Shown: positions 41,329-52,694, numbered from the stretch's first letter. The stretch: 64,000 nt of DNA from Candidatus Peribacteria bacterium (GCA_023898505.1 CP060226.1:806001-870000); one strand, 5' to 3'. Numbers and translations: made by a program. Notes: generated by a model not told the origin, from the letters alone.

Positions 41329-44193
41329 ATGAAAAAAGGTATCTTTATTCTCATCGCGCTCTCTGCCAGTATATCCCAGGCTTTTGCTGGAGCGCTCAAC
41401 AATATCCACTCAAGTGGGACCTCAAACAGCGCTATAGTAACTCCACCCAAAGAAACTCCTCAAACAGGAAACGAGGCTGGTTTTTTTGATGGAAGTATTG
41501 ATCTTCTGAAAGAAGTCCTTACTTGGGCCGGGTGGGTACTCCTCGGGCTATTTCTTCTTTGGATACTCCTAAAGATTATTCGCCTTTCTTTTGAACTGTA
41601 CTATTCAAAAAACCTTCGCTACCTCCAAGTATGTGTGCCAAAAGCGGACTCAAAACTCGATAAAGAGCGTGAAACCAAAAAAGATTTCAAAGAAAAAATT
41701 GGGATTATGAGTATGTTTTACAAAGCTATCCATAAACTCAGTGAAGCAGGACTGAAAGATACGTTTTTAAATGCTATTTTCAGACACTCAAAAATCAGTC
41801 TCGAACTTGTCTACAAAGATGGAGAGGTGATTTTTTATGTCGTTACCTATAAATCGTATGTAAGTCTCGTAAGACAACACCTCGTTTCTATTTATCCGGA
41901 TGCAGAAGTAGAAGAAGTTTCTAAAGATTATGTTGATCTCCGGCCAAAGGGGTACCACCTCCGCGCTGCCTCACTTGGAAAAGAAAATGATGATGTATTT
42001 CCTATTAAAACATTTAAATACCTGGAAGAAGATGCGCTTAATAACTTTACAAGTGTATTTTGAGGTTTGGCTCGTGACGATAGGGCCGTATTTCAAGTAG
42101 TCATTAAACCAGAAAGTTCGAGTTGGAATAAAAAAGCAAAGCGTGCAGCAGGACTGGTTGCAAAAGGACAATACAATAAAAAAAGAAAATCTCCGCTTGC
42201 GTTTTTGAGTTTTCTCTGGAATCCACTTGTTGCCCTCATAGAATGACCAGAAGATATGGTCGGGACAAATAACGCTCCTGGAGCAAGTGAAGGAGACGCT
42301 TATAAAATCTTTAACCAGGCAGAAACAGAAAGCCAAAAGATCATGGGAGAGTCTGCGGCTCAACCATCATTTAACACTTCTATCCGCATACTTGTAAGTT
42401 CAAAGGACAAAGAAAATCCAGAAAAGGGAGTCCATGCAATCGTAGCAGCGGCTTCGATGTTTACCGATGAGTACAACAATGCCCTTGATAACCCTCAAGT
42501 TATTGAAGATGCTATTCCTGGTATTATCGGACCAATTCGTTATTTTGGATTTAAGTATAAACTGGTAGGGATGATGCAAAATACTTCTATCTTCTCAGCA
42601 GATGAAGTGTCTACTATGTATCATCTTCCTGATATTACCTACAACCGTTCGCCAATTATTAGGTGGCTCGAGTACAAAAAACTCCCTATTCCTCATAATC
42701 TGAAAACTCCCGGAGAAGCAACCATTCTCGAAGAAAAAGTCCAAGTGGGACAAAAAAGCATCATCGACCCAGAAACAAAAGAAACAAAAGTCATGCCACA
42801 GTATGAAGTCAAAATGGTACATAGACACCTGGGGGGATTTCCTGTCTACAAAGACGGGGTACTCCTTGGATGGAACGAATACAGAGGAGTGAAGACTCCC
42901 GTATACTTTGACAGAAAAGACAGAGGAAGACACCATTATATCATCTGAAAATCATGAGGTTGAAAATCGGTGTTTATTGGGTACCTTGCACGCCAAGACC
43001 TGCGGAACGGAGATGGGATTTGTGTCATCGATCCACATGGTGACCTGGTCGAAGATGTACTGAACTTTGCACCAAAAGAACGTGCCAAAGATATCATTGT
43101 CTTTGATCCAGCAGATGATGAACGTCCAATGGGGCTCAATATGCTTGAAGTTATTAGTGAAGATCCAGAAATCAGAAAAAGAGAGATGGACAAAGCCGCT
43201 CTCGACGCCACAGAAATCTTTATCAAGATCTTTGGAGATGAAATCTTTGGTCCTCGTATCCAGCACTACTTCCGTAATGGATGTTTGACACTCATGGAAG
43301 ATGTCGAAGATGGGGGAACCCTTATCGATGTACCAAGACTCTTTGTCGATGATGCGTTTATGAAGTACAAAACTTCCAAGATTAAGAACCCCGTTGTTCG
43401 TTCATTTTGGGAACATGAGTACGCAAATACCGGAGACAGAGAAAAACAAGAAATGATCCCATACTTTAGTGCAAAGTTTGGTCCGTTTATCACCAATACT
43501 ACCGTAAGAAACATCATCGGGCAACCAAAATCTGCCTTCAATATTCGACAGATTATGGACAACAGGAGAGCCCTTCTTGTAAACCTTTCAAAGGGAAAGA
43601 TCTGAGCACTTAACGCCCAGCTTCTTGGTCTCATCTTTGTGTCCAAGGTAAATATGGCAGCGATGAGTAGAGCTGATATGCCCGAAGAAGAAAGAAAAGA
43701 TTTCTTCATGTACGTAGATGAGTTCCAAAACTTTGCGACAGAAACCTTTGGAGAGATTCTTTCCGAAGCCAGAAAATACCATCTTGCTCTTATCATGGCG
43801 CACCAATTTATTGCCCAAATAGGAGGAAGTGGACAGAGTCATGGAAAAGGAGACAAACCAAGTATCAAAGATGCCGTATTTGGTAATGCCGGAACTATCA
43901 TGTCGTTCAAAGTGGGTGCCGAAGATGCTGAGTATATGGAAAAAGAATATGCACCACTCTTATCACAACAAGATATTATTAGTATTGCAAATTATACCGC
44001 TTACTGTAAACTTAATATCAATAATGCAACCACAAGACCATTTGACCTAAAAACAATTTGGGATAATAATTATAAAAACAAAAAGATTGCAGAAGTCATA
44101 AAAGAATACTCTCGTAAAAAATACGGAAGAAAGAAAAAATATGTAGACATGGAAATCGAGGCAAGACTCGGCATTATGCCAGATGAAGGATAA
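41329..44193 (+). CDS. VirD4/TraD-like membrane ATPase of a CPR type IV secretion-like system
   Basis: 954 residues. Signal peptide or TM (IFILIALSASISQAFA), a second TM (~60-85), then a large N-terminal domain. The ATPase core is at ~535 onward: Walker A is IIGKSGGGKSVFIG with three Gly encoded by UGA (42946, 42955, 42961), ICVIDPHGDLVEDVL follows, and Walker B is FFMYVDEFQNFATETF. Coupling proteins of this type feed DNA or protein substrates into type IV channels. The C-terminus is basic (RKKYGRKKKYVDM). It starts an operon with three VirB2-like membrane proteins. No relaxase is encoded nearby, so a role in DNA uptake or pilus function is as likely as conjugation. Confidence 0.85.
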
Positions 44194-44217
44194 ATTTAAT
44201 TATTTTTGTATATCTCT

Positions 44218-45327
44218 ATGAAAGCACTTATAAAAATCATTGTTTCCCTTGTCCTCCTCGGACTTTTCGGAGGATTGGCTCTTGCCGCCGACTCGGATGC
44301 TGACGGTATCGACGATAGTGTCGATGTTTGTCCAAATACTCCCTTTTTAGAAGTCAATGATGTCGCCACCAGCGGAGCAAATATCGGGTGTACCGTAACC
44401 CCGGAGAGAGAAGCAGAAGCCAGTCCTTTTGTGGCAAATGATGCCAATAATGTGAATGTTGGACAACTCCAGTGAGAAGGAAGCCATGTACGAAATAACG
44501 ATGCGCTTCAAGATATCGGTAATAATGATGAATTTTTTCAAACATCTCAATGAGGAGACAGGGGAATTAATAACACCCTTATCCGTATTGCTCGTGATCT
44601 GAAAAATCTATTTTTTATTATCGCCAGTCTCTATTTCCTCATCATCATTATGCGTCTACTCTTTGCACAAAACACCGAAGAAGAAGCGGCAAAGTTTAGA
44701 AAGGGGATTCTCTGGATTACTATCGGAATCATCGTCATGCAAATGGCCTATACCTTTGTAAAACTCCTCTTCGATCGTGATGTCGGGGAAACTCTCGCAG
44801 CAAATCTTATCGAGAAACTCTTAAATCCTATTTTCTTATTTTTAGAAACCAGTGCTTCGTTTTTCTTTATCGGCGGAGCAATCTTTGCTTTTTACAGAAT
44901 CATCTCTGCAAATGGAGATGAAGAAAAATCAAAAGGGGGAAGAATGTCTATACTCTATGCCATTATTGGTTTTATCATCGTAAAGGTATCTCGCCTGCTC
45001 GTTGAATCTATCTATGGAAGGTTAGAGTGTAGAAATCTGGCTGGCGGATTTATCGAGGTTACCAATTCAAAGTGTCTGACGGACGCAGCACCAGAGTGAG
45101 CCATCGGCATCCTTATGGTGATTATTAACTGGATGAATTCTTTTGTCGGGATTGCTATCGTCATCATGATTATGTATGCTGGAGCCAATGTTCTTCTCTC
45201 AGCAGGAGATGAAGAAAAACTGAAAAAAGCAAAATCTGCACTCATATATATTGCTATTGGTATCGGGATACTCTCGATCAACTATCTCCTTTTGACATTC
45301 TTTATTATTCCTGAATCTACTATCTAA
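44218..45327 (+). CDS. VirB2/TrbC-like multi-TM protein with thrombospondin type 3-like Ca-binding repeat
   Basis: 369 residues. Signal peptide (IIVSLVLLGLFGGLALAADS) then DSDADGIDDSVDVCPNTP, a thrombospondin type 3-like calcium motif. Three hydrophobic units follow, each ending with a polar loop and two helices: NTEEEAAKFRKGILWITIGI, ANGDEEKSKGGRMSILYAIIGF and SAGDEEKLKKAKSALIYIAIGI. The A-G-x-E-E-K-x-K-x-A-K phrase is the signature of VirB2/TrbC-like (Mbov_0395-type) pilins common in CPR. Start chosen at 44218, giving MKALIKI, rather than 44206. Three UGA-Gly codons. Confidence 0.75.
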
Positions 45328-45340
45328 ACAGAGACCGTAT

Positions 45341-46252
45341 ATGAAAGCTATAACAAAAATCCTCCTCTCTCTTTTTCTCCTTATATGACTCACATCAGCA
45401 TATGCTGGAGTGGTAGAAATACCAAGTGGTGCACAAGATAGAATCAACAACGTGTCGATAGGATCAAGTGCTATCGTAGCAAACGGAGATGCAGTCAGCA
45501 GTATCAACAACGCTGGTTTTAGTCTCCTTACCACCGCAAAACTTGCTATTCAGGGGCTTATTATGATCTATATTGTGTATGTAGGGATTCAGATGATTAT
45601 TTCCATGGGATCAGATGAAGAGGAGCTTGGAAAATCAAAAAGACAACTCCGGTATGCACTTATTGGTTTTGCATTTATCAACCTCCCTGGAAGTATCTAT
45701 CAGGCATTTCATAAATCTGATATCAACACCCGTATCGATGGAAGAATCGGTCAAGATAGTTTTGTAAGCGGGAACAATGATACCAATATCTTTATCGACT
45801 TCTTTAACTTTGGCTACACCTTTAACGAACAAATTCTTGGCTTTATCAAAGTATTTTTATTTGGTATTGCGGTATTTATGCTCATCCTTGCCGGAATCAA
45901 GCTGATAACCGCCGCATCTAAAGAAGACAAGCTTTCCGAAGCAAAAAACAAAATCCAGTACTCTATTTTGGCACTGGTATTTGTGACCTTTATAGAAACA
46001 TGGAAAAACGTCGCGTTTCAGGGAGAACTGAGAGATGGGGTAAGTATTTTTGAAACCCTTTCTAATCTCGCCCTCTTCTTTGCCGGACCAACGGCTATTT
46101 TCTTCCTCACCCTTGCTGGATACTACTATATCACTTCAAATGGAGATGAGGAAAAAGTGAAGAAAGCAAAAAATATTGTATTAAATACGGTTCTTGCTAC
46201 ACTGATACTACTAGCAAGTTATACTTTCTTACTAGACTTAGCGACTCTTTAG
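45341..46252 (+). CDS. VirB2/TrbC-like multi-TM protein (two pilin-like units)
   Basis: 303 residues starting at 45341, 13 nt after the preceding gene. A signal peptide with one UGA-Gly (LFLLIGLTSAYA) is followed by a first unit (MGSDEEELGKSKRQLRYALIGF), a middle TM (VFLFGIAVFMLILAGIKLI) with AASKEDKLSEAKNKIQYSIL, and a last unit SNGDEEKVKKAKNIVLNTVL. The repeated polar loop between two helices is the VirB2-like pattern. Probably part of the same membrane assembly as its neighbours. Confidence 0.75.
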
Positions 46253-46344
46253 GACCATAACGTACTATCAAAGTAATGATTCTGAATTCACCGAGTTCTC
46301 CGGACAGGCAAGTTCAGAAAGACACATAACCCCCTCTAATTTTT

Positions 46345-46773
46345 ATGAAATACCTTCTACTTATAATCACTGCTCTTTTCGTCATCTTTCCAACCTGGAT
46401 TGCTCCTACAACATATGCAGCAGAGTGAGAAATAACGGTCACAGTAACAGAAAAAGTTCCAGGAGCGAGGTGTGATGAAGTAAGAAATACGGAAGGGGGA
46501 GTTGAAAAAATAACATATACCTGTCACATCCAAAAATGATTTGGAACCGTTGTCACCACTATGGGGAAAATTATTAAGTACTTTACCTTTATCGTAGCTC
46601 TTGGTGGAGTACTCGCACTTGTTATCGGCGGTATTATGTACTCTATGGGTGGCGCCAACGATGAGATGAAAACAAAATCAAAAGAGTTTATTACCAAGGT
46701 TATCTTTGGATTGGTGCTACTGCTCTTTAGTGGAGTGATTCTCAATGCGATTGCCCCTTGGGTCTATAAATAA
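46345..46773 (+). CDS. VirB2/TrbC-like small pilin-like protein
   Basis: 142 residues. Signal peptide (LLLIITALFVIFPTWIAP), a short extracellular part with two Cys (GARCDEV, YTCHIQKG), then the pilin-like pair of helices: GKIIKYFTFIVALGGVLALVIGGIMYSMGG, ANDEMKTKSKEF, ITKVIFGLVLLLFSGVI (read in parts). At this size it is the best candidate for the actual pilin subunit. UGA-Gly at 46426 and 46537. A strong terminator ends the operon. Confidence 0.72.
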
Positions 46774-46776
46774 GCC

Positions 46777-46820
46777 TTCAAAAAATACTCCTTCCCAAAT
46801 GGGAAGGAGTATTTTTTGAA
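46777..46820. terminator. Terminator of the type IV secretion-like operon (and mutL)
   Basis: A perfect 20-bp stem TTCAAAAAATACTCCTTCCC with its complement and an AAAT loop. T runs on both strands make it bidirectional for the convergent mutL gene. Confidence 0.92.
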
Positions 46821-46868
46821 ATTTAACCAAAACATTATTTACACTTCGCTATTCTCTTTTCACTCAAA

Positions 46869-48752
46869 CTATCGCTCATATCTTCCCTTGAGTTCATCAA
46901 GCGATACAGAAAACACCACAGGACGACCATGAGGACAGGTGGCAGAATAATCCATAAAGGCATCCTCTAAAAGTGCATGCATCTCAAATACACTGAGTTT
47001 ATGTCCAAACTTGATAGCGCTACGACAGGCCGTATACGCAAAAATCTTATTTCGCACTTCTTGAAGAGCGGTAGATTTGGTCCACCCTTCCTCTCCTATA
47101 TCTTGAATCACGCCAGATACTACCTCTGATACTCGTTCTTTTTTGATAAAGTCTGGAATCCCATTTATTAAGATCGAGTGATTTCCTACGTCCTCGATAT
47201 CAAAACCCATCTCTTGAAATACTCCGAGATGATCAAGAACTATGCTATACTCTTTGGCGGTAAGCACCATGCTTTCCGCTACTAGTAATCCCTGAGTTGC
47301 CGCCGCGTAGGAAGACCCCGCAAGTTTTTCATAGATAATTCTTTCGGCTAAGGCGTGCTGATCATATATATACACTCCGTCAGCGGCTTCCACAACGATA
47401 TAGCTATTAAACATCTGTCCGATAATCTTTCCTGCCGGAGTAGTATGCAGATCCATTGACTCTGGAAGCGATCATCCCGAGTACTCGGGATGATAATTTG
47501 TATCTTTACCTGGTAATGATTCCGATTTCAGGCTCGAAACAGGTTGACCTCACAAGATGTGTCTACTGAAATTCATCGCCTCCCCAATCCTTTGTTGATT
47601 CGGATTCGGGCTTGTGTCCTTATAGGGAGAGTACGACTTAAACTTCGTTCCTGATCCAGTATAGTATTTTTGTCAGGCGATACTGGCAGAAAAAGTATTT
47701 TGGGAGCTCCCCCCTTCTACACCTCCTGAAGAAGCTTCTGAGAAAGCTGGAGAAGTCCTTTTTATGAGGCTGACATTTGTAAGCGTATCTTCGATAGCAT
47801 GGTATACTGCTCGAAATATCTCTGACTCATTTGCAAATCGAACCTCTTTCTTTCTTGGATGGACATTGACGTCTACTTGTGTTGGATCTACTTCTATGTT
47901 CAAAATATACACTGGAAATTGCCCATGTGGGATAAAGCGATTATATGCGTTTTGAATGGCGGTAAAGATAATCGGAGAAGTAACACTACGAGAGTTAATG
48001 TAGAGTGACTGACGTTGCTTATTGGCATAGCTGACTTTGGGATCAGAAATATACCCAGAAACTCCAATACCACGAAGTTGTACATCTACTCTCAAAAGAG
48101 AATCGCTCACCTCCTGACCATACACCTCATAAATTCTCTGAATTGGTTCATCGGTTCCTTTGACATAAAAAACCTGTTTATCATCTGCAATACACTCAAA
48201 ACTAACTCCTGGATATACGAGCGCCATCTGCTGAAGATACTGTACAATATGGGCCTGTTCTGTTCTCGGAGTTTTCAGATAGTTCAGGCGAGCTGGAGTA
48301 TTATAAAACAGTGACCCCACTTCTACTCTTGTTCCTGTATCTAGAGGGTATTCATAGGGTCCTTTCGTCGCTCCATCAGCACAATCAAGTCGATATGATT
48401 TTCCGCCAGAAGAACTTACCAGTGAAAACTTACTCACAGAAGCAATACTTGCTAGCGCCTCTCCACGAAAACCAAAAGTCATAACCTGATATAGATCTTC
48501 AAGCGATGAAATTTTCGAAGTACTGTATTTTTTTATGGCTTCTGGGAGATCATCTACACTAATCCCAGATCCATTGTCCGAGACCGTAATGCTGTCGATA
48601 CCTCCTCAGAGTATGGATACCTGTATACGTGTAGCTCCAGCGTCAAGACTGTTTTCTACGAGCTCCTTTACGACAGAAACTGGACGCTCAACAACCTCTC
48701 CTGCAGCAATTTGATTTGCTAAGGTAGGATCAAGCTGAATAATTTTTCACAT
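46869..48752 (-). CDS. mutL: DNA mismatch repair protein MutL
   Basis: 627 residues; the second codon is UGA (MGKIIQLDPTLANQIAAGEVVERP). GHKL ATPase motifs: ELVENSLDAGA, DNGSGI, TFGFRGEALASI. The C-terminal domain has DQHALAERIIYE, the DQHAx2Ex4E endonuclease motif, plus CPHGRP, so this MutL should nick DNA itself, as in bacteria lacking MutH. The linker (~340-430) is Pro/Ser-rich and holds an in-frame palindrome (47471-47530). Single gene; a hairpin terminator of the gene behind it lies just upstream. Confidence 0.95.
47471..47530. repeat. Palindromic element inside mutL (opposite orientation)
   Basis: ATCCCGAGTACTCGGGAT plus the A/T spacer and AATGATTCCG end of the lysS/obg element, but inverted relative to the reading frame. 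It encodes LPGKDTNYHPEYSGGS in the linker. Confidence 0.75.
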
Positions 48753-48756
48753 AAAA

Positions 48757-48781
48757 AACGAAAGTAATAACTACTTTCGTT
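48757..48781 (-). terminator. Hairpin downstream of the 48811-49074 gene
   Basis: Stem AACGAAAGTA/TACTTTCGTT with loop ATAAC and flanking T/A runs, between two minus-strand genes. Confidence 0.65.
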
Positions 48782-48810
48782 AGTGTAATAACATGACTCT
48801 ATTTGTAAAG

Positions 48811-49074
48811 CTATGAAGCGTTTTTTCTCTCTTTTTTCTTTTCTCTACTGAGCGTTTCTGAAATCTTTTCTTTTATTCTTTGTGGTACTTCTGCATAGGC
48901 TGCGAGAACTCTTTTTACTTGATTATAGTAGTCAACAATCTCTGTTGCCATTCCTAAAACTTTGATGAGACGGATCAAAACAATGGCTCCTAAGGTTCCA
49001 AGTATGGAGATAAACAAACTTAAAACGATGTATAGCACATCAAGACTGGTCAAAAATATTGGTACTCCTCCCAT
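48811..49074 (-). CDS. Small hypothetical membrane protein
   Basis: 87 residues: an N-terminal hydrophobic segment (VLYIVLSLFISILGTLGAIVLIRLI, ~10-35), then an amphipathic helix and a Lys/Glu-rich tail (EKISETLSREKKKERKN). No UGA codons. No known family. It begins 10 nt after the thioredoxin-like gene on the same strand, so they are likely co-transcribed. Confidence 0.65.
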   Translation of the reverse strand: MGGVPIFLTSLDVLYIVLSLFISILGTLGAIVLIRLIKVLGMATEIVDYYNQVKRVLAAYAEVPQRIKEKISETLSREKKKERKNAS

Positions 49075-49084
49075 GTATTGAAAT

Positions 49085-49537
49085 TTAAAGACTATCTATA
49101 CAAGCATTTATATCGAGATTCATCGATTTTACAATCTTTTTTATATTGTCCGCCCCTTCTAGTCGCTTGATTTCTTTTGTGTCTTCAAAAACAATCATCG
49201 TTGGAAAAGATGTGATACTGTATGACTGTAAATCCTCCGCACCAAGGGAACACATCTTTAAACGAACATTTTGCGTCCAAGCCTTGGTATAGACGACAGG
49301 GAGGACATACAAAGCCTCTTTATAAAACTCGCTTCCCGCCTCTGCAAAGATGACAACACTTCTTCTTGGATACTCTTTTCCTTGGTCGTTGATATGGTTT
49401 TTAGAAGCATCAACCATATCTTGTACTCCCTGTGGATCCTTGATCACCATACCACTTTCCTGAAGTTTGGTAGCACTAGTATCGATCACTTTTTTGGTAA
49501 AATCCTGAGCTTTTTGTTTAAATTTTGCAAAATCCAT
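49085..49537 (-). CDS. Thioredoxin-fold-like protein lacking a CxxC
   Basis: 150 residues. Residues 1-60 are a charged helical segment. Residues ~60-150 follow a thioredoxin-like pattern: SVVIFAEAGSEFYKEALYVLP where the CxxC would be, then LKMCSLGAEDLQSYSITSFPTMIVFED, with cis-Pro in SFPT. The active-site cysteines are missing, so a redox role is unlikely. No signal peptide. Confidence 0.65.
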   Translation of the reverse strand: MDFAKFKQKAQDFTKKVIDTSATKLQESGMVIKDPQGVQDMVDASKNHINDQGKEYPRRSVVIFAEAGSEFYKEALYVLPVVYTKAWTQNVRLKMCSLGAEDLQSYSITSFPTMIVFEDTKEIKRLEGADNIKKIVKSMNLDINACIDSL

Positions 49538-49683
49538 AGTATCCAGACTAAAAATTAAAAAAACAGATACTATAAGTATAGCAAAAATAGTTTTTTAATG
49601 CAAAGATTTGCTTTTTATTTTTTTCTTCATATGATATGCGCCGAAAAAGGGAATATACATTTTATTTTTAATCTCAAACCAAT

Positions 49684-50040
49684 ATGAGTAATGCACAACT
49701 AGTAAAGAAGGTTCAAGAGTCTTTTCTCCAAGCTGAAAGACCTGAAATCCAAACAGGTATGGAAGTAGAAGTTCATCAAATTATTAAAGAGGGGGCAAAA
49801 GAGAGAGTTCAAAAGTTTAAAGGTATCGTGATCAAAACTGCTGGTAAATCAGAACTAGAAAAAACAATGACCGTAAGAAGAAAGGTAGGAGCGTTTGGAG
49901 TTGAAAAAGTATTTACTATCCACTCTCCAACGATTAAACAAATCGACGTACTTAGACAGTTCAAAGTAAGAAGAAAATCAATCAAGTTTATCAGAGAACT
50001 TACTGGTAAAGCAGCAAGATTGAAAGAAGTGAAAAAATAG
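49684..50040 (+). CDS. rplS: 50S ribosomal protein L19
   Basis: 118 residues. PEIQTGMEVEVHQIIKEGAKERVQKFKGIVI, TMTVRRKVGAFGVEKVF and SPTIKQIDVLRQFKVRRKSI (read in parts) are the L19 core. Single gene with its own terminator. Confidence 0.97.
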   Translation: MSNAQLVKKVQESFLQAERPEIQTGMEVEVHQIIKEGAKERVQKFKGIVIKTAGKSELEKTMTVRRKVGAFGVEKVFTIHSPTIKQIDVLRQFKVRRKSIKFIRELTGKAARLKEVKK

Positions 50041-50045
50041 ACTTC

Positions 50046-50074
50046 TTACAAAGACCCTTCGGGGTCTTTTTTTT
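50046..50074 (+). terminator. rplS terminator
   Basis: AAGACCC-TTCG-GGGTCTT followed by T6, 10 nt after the stop. Confidence 0.9.
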
Positions 50075-50144
50075 GAGTTTTATCTTTTAAAATCTCTATT
50101 TTTTTATATAATCTGGCGGTATTATTTTACCGTAACACCACTAT

Positions 50145-51605
50145 ATGAAGTTTAAAGATTTGAGTTTAGAACAGATTATCTCGATGATCAAATGAGGGGA
50201 GACAACCAGTAGGGAAGTATTTGACTATTTTCTCTGACGTATACAAACGTATGACAGCACCATACAGGCCTTCAACTATATCAATGAAGGTGGGTGCGTA
50301 AGCAATACTGATACTCCACTTGCAGGAGTGACTATTGGAGTAAAAGACCTCTATTCAGAAAAATGAATCCCAACTACTGGAGCAAGTATCATGCTCAAAG
50401 ACTATGCTCCTCCGTTTGATGCAACCATCATCAAAAAACTCAAAAAAGCGGGGATGAGCTCTATCGGAAAACTCAATATGGATGAGTTTGCCATGGGAAC
50501 ATCTGGAGAAAACTCTCGCCTTCGTACAACCAAGAACCCCTGGGGAACAGAAAGAATCCCTGGAGGATCAAGTTCTGGATCGGCTGCTGCCGTAGCTGCT
50601 GGTCTCGTACCTGCAGCACTTGGGACCGATACTGGAGGAAGTTGTCGCCAACCTGCTAGTATGTGTGGAGTTGTAGGATTTCGCCCTTCCTATGGAAGAA
50701 GTTCAAGATATGGGATTTTTCCTATGGCCTCAAGTTTTGACTGTCCTGGAACGATCACAAAAACTGTAAAAGATGCCGCGCTTCTCTATGATCTCATGAA
50801 TGGGGAAGACCCAATGGAAAATACCACACTTCCTGGAAAAGATGTTATCAACCCAGAAATCTGGAACACAAAAGATTTACAGGGAATGAAACTTGGAATC
50901 CCAAAAGAATACTTTGAAGAAGGACTCGATGCTGGGGTAAGAAGCACAATTATGCAAGCGATTGATGACCTGAAGAAGCTAGGAGCAGAGATTGTAGACA
51001 TATCTCTTCCGATGACAAAATATGCCATTGCAGCGTATTACATCATTGTCCCTGCTGAAGTATCAACCAACCTTGCTCGCCTTGATGGGATTCGCTATGG
51101 ACACAATAGTGATGCTGCTCACGAAAGCCTTGATGAACTCTACCTTCACAATAGAGGCGAAGGGCTTGGTGATGAGGGAAAAAGAAGAAGTATCCTCGGA
51201 AGCTACGTACTATCTGCCGGATTCTATGACGCATATTATACTAAAGCCGCTCAAACACGCTCACTAATTATTGAGGAGTTCAACGCCGCATTTGCAGGAC
51301 TTGATGCAATTATCACTCCCGTAAGCCCAGAAGTGGCTTGGAAAATTGGTGAAAAAGCAAACGATCCCCTTAAGCTCTATCTTGCCGATGCCTATACTAT
51401 TCCTGCATCGCTTGCCGGACTTCCTGGAATCAGTGTTCCTTGTGGATTTGCAGAAAGTGAGGACGAAGAAAAAGAGAGGCTCCCTGTTGGACTGCAGATT
51501 CTGGCAAACCATAGTCAAGAAGAAAAACTCTTCCAAATTGCGAACGTATTTGAGAGAGAAACTCCATGGAAAGAACAGATGACTCCTCCAGGGTTTGATG
51601 ACTAA
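50145..51605 (+). CDS. gatA: Glutamyl-tRNA(Gln) amidotransferase subunit A
   Basis: 486 residues, the normal GatA length. Amidase triad: Lys in GVTIGVKDLYSEKG (~70), Ser-cisSer-Ser in PGGSSSGSAAAVAAG, and GTDTGGSCRQPAS. C-terminal PASLAGLPGISVPCGF and LPVGLQIL fit GatA. UGA-Gly at the first three sites (MIKGGETTS, FLGRIQ, EKGIPTTG). GatB and GatC are not adjacent, which is unusual but seen where the operon is split. The product amidates Glu-tRNA(Gln), and possibly Asp-tRNA(Asn). Confidence 0.95.
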
Positions 51606-51619
51606 TCACTATTTTGACA

Positions 51620-51657
51620 AAATAATCCCTGATATGCTACAATATAAGGGATTATTT
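51620..51657 (+). terminator. gatA terminator
   Basis: AATAATCCCT.../...AGGGATTATT followed by T6. A TTGACA (51614-51619) and TACAAT (51638-51643) overlap it and may be the promoter of the next gene. Confidence 0.7.
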
Positions 51658-51662
51658 TTTAT

Positions 51663-52694
51663 ATGATGCCTATGTCTGTGAACCCGATTACTTGGTGACC
51701 TACTGTAAGCGAAACCCCGGAACAAGCCCGTGAAAAATTTGAGCAATTCAGGGAAGACCATAAGGATGCTCCTATGCCAGAGTATAAAAATACCCTCTAT
51801 GGTCAGTTCAGGACGCCAGGAGAGGAGCCTTTAAGTACTGAAGTATGAGATACGAATCAAGAAGCAAATGACACTGTACCAGAAGATATAGCCAATCCAA
51901 AAACTAAGGAACTCCCCGTATTTCCAGTACTAAATCGACTCGTAGCCTCAGAACAAATATCAAAAACAAGTTATATCCAAATTATCCGTTCACTCAATCA
52001 AGATCCAAAACAGGGATTATTGAAACTCCAAAAAACAAGCGATCTATTAAAGATATGAAACATAGAAAGACAAAGACATAATCCCGAGCAAAATACAAGT
52101 AATCTAAAAGAAGATCATCCAGATATAAAAAAATCCCTTGATAAGCCAGAGAAAAATCCGGTAGAAGCCATGATTTATAGTATCATCGGGAGAAATTACA
52201 TCCGTATCGATACAGGAAATACAGAGCAAGATAAGCAAGATAACCTCACCATGGCTATTGAAGTCTCTGCCAATGAGGTACTCCAGGACTTTAAAAACAT
52301 CCCAAAAGATAAACAGACATTTAAAAACGCCATGCTGGATATTGCATCAAGTAATATGCAAAGAAAAATAGAGGGGCTGACAACGCTCTACCTCCTTGCA
52401 GCAGGGGCTGCTGGTATACGTGGACAAGCAATGGAAGGAAGCAAACGACTCCTCCAAAAAGGAATCGAGTTCAAAAAACAAAAACTTATGGAAAGGTTTG
52501 AAGCGCTTCAAATACAGTTAATGAAAGCAGAAGAAGATATCGACGTAGATAATGCTTTTCTCACAAAATTACACGATGATATCGCTCGTGTGCGTGCAGA
52601 AGCATGGGAAATAGAAAATGGAGAAGTATTTGGTTGAGGGCAACTCGATACCTCAACAGAGTGAGACGATGCTACCCGTGAGAACGTTGCTTAA
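51663..52694 (+). CDS. Hypothetical charged protein (343 aa)
   Basis: 343 residues with five UGA-Gly codons. Residues ~1-85 are disordered and acidic (EQFREDHKDAPMPEYKN). A helical domain (ELPVFPVLNRLVASEQISKTS, read in parts) covers ~85-200. The C-terminal ~200-330 is a long helical region ending MKAEEDIDVDNAFLTKLHDD. No TM or signal. I recognise no family. Its last 23 nt overlap the end of comEC on the other strand. Confidence 0.6.
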
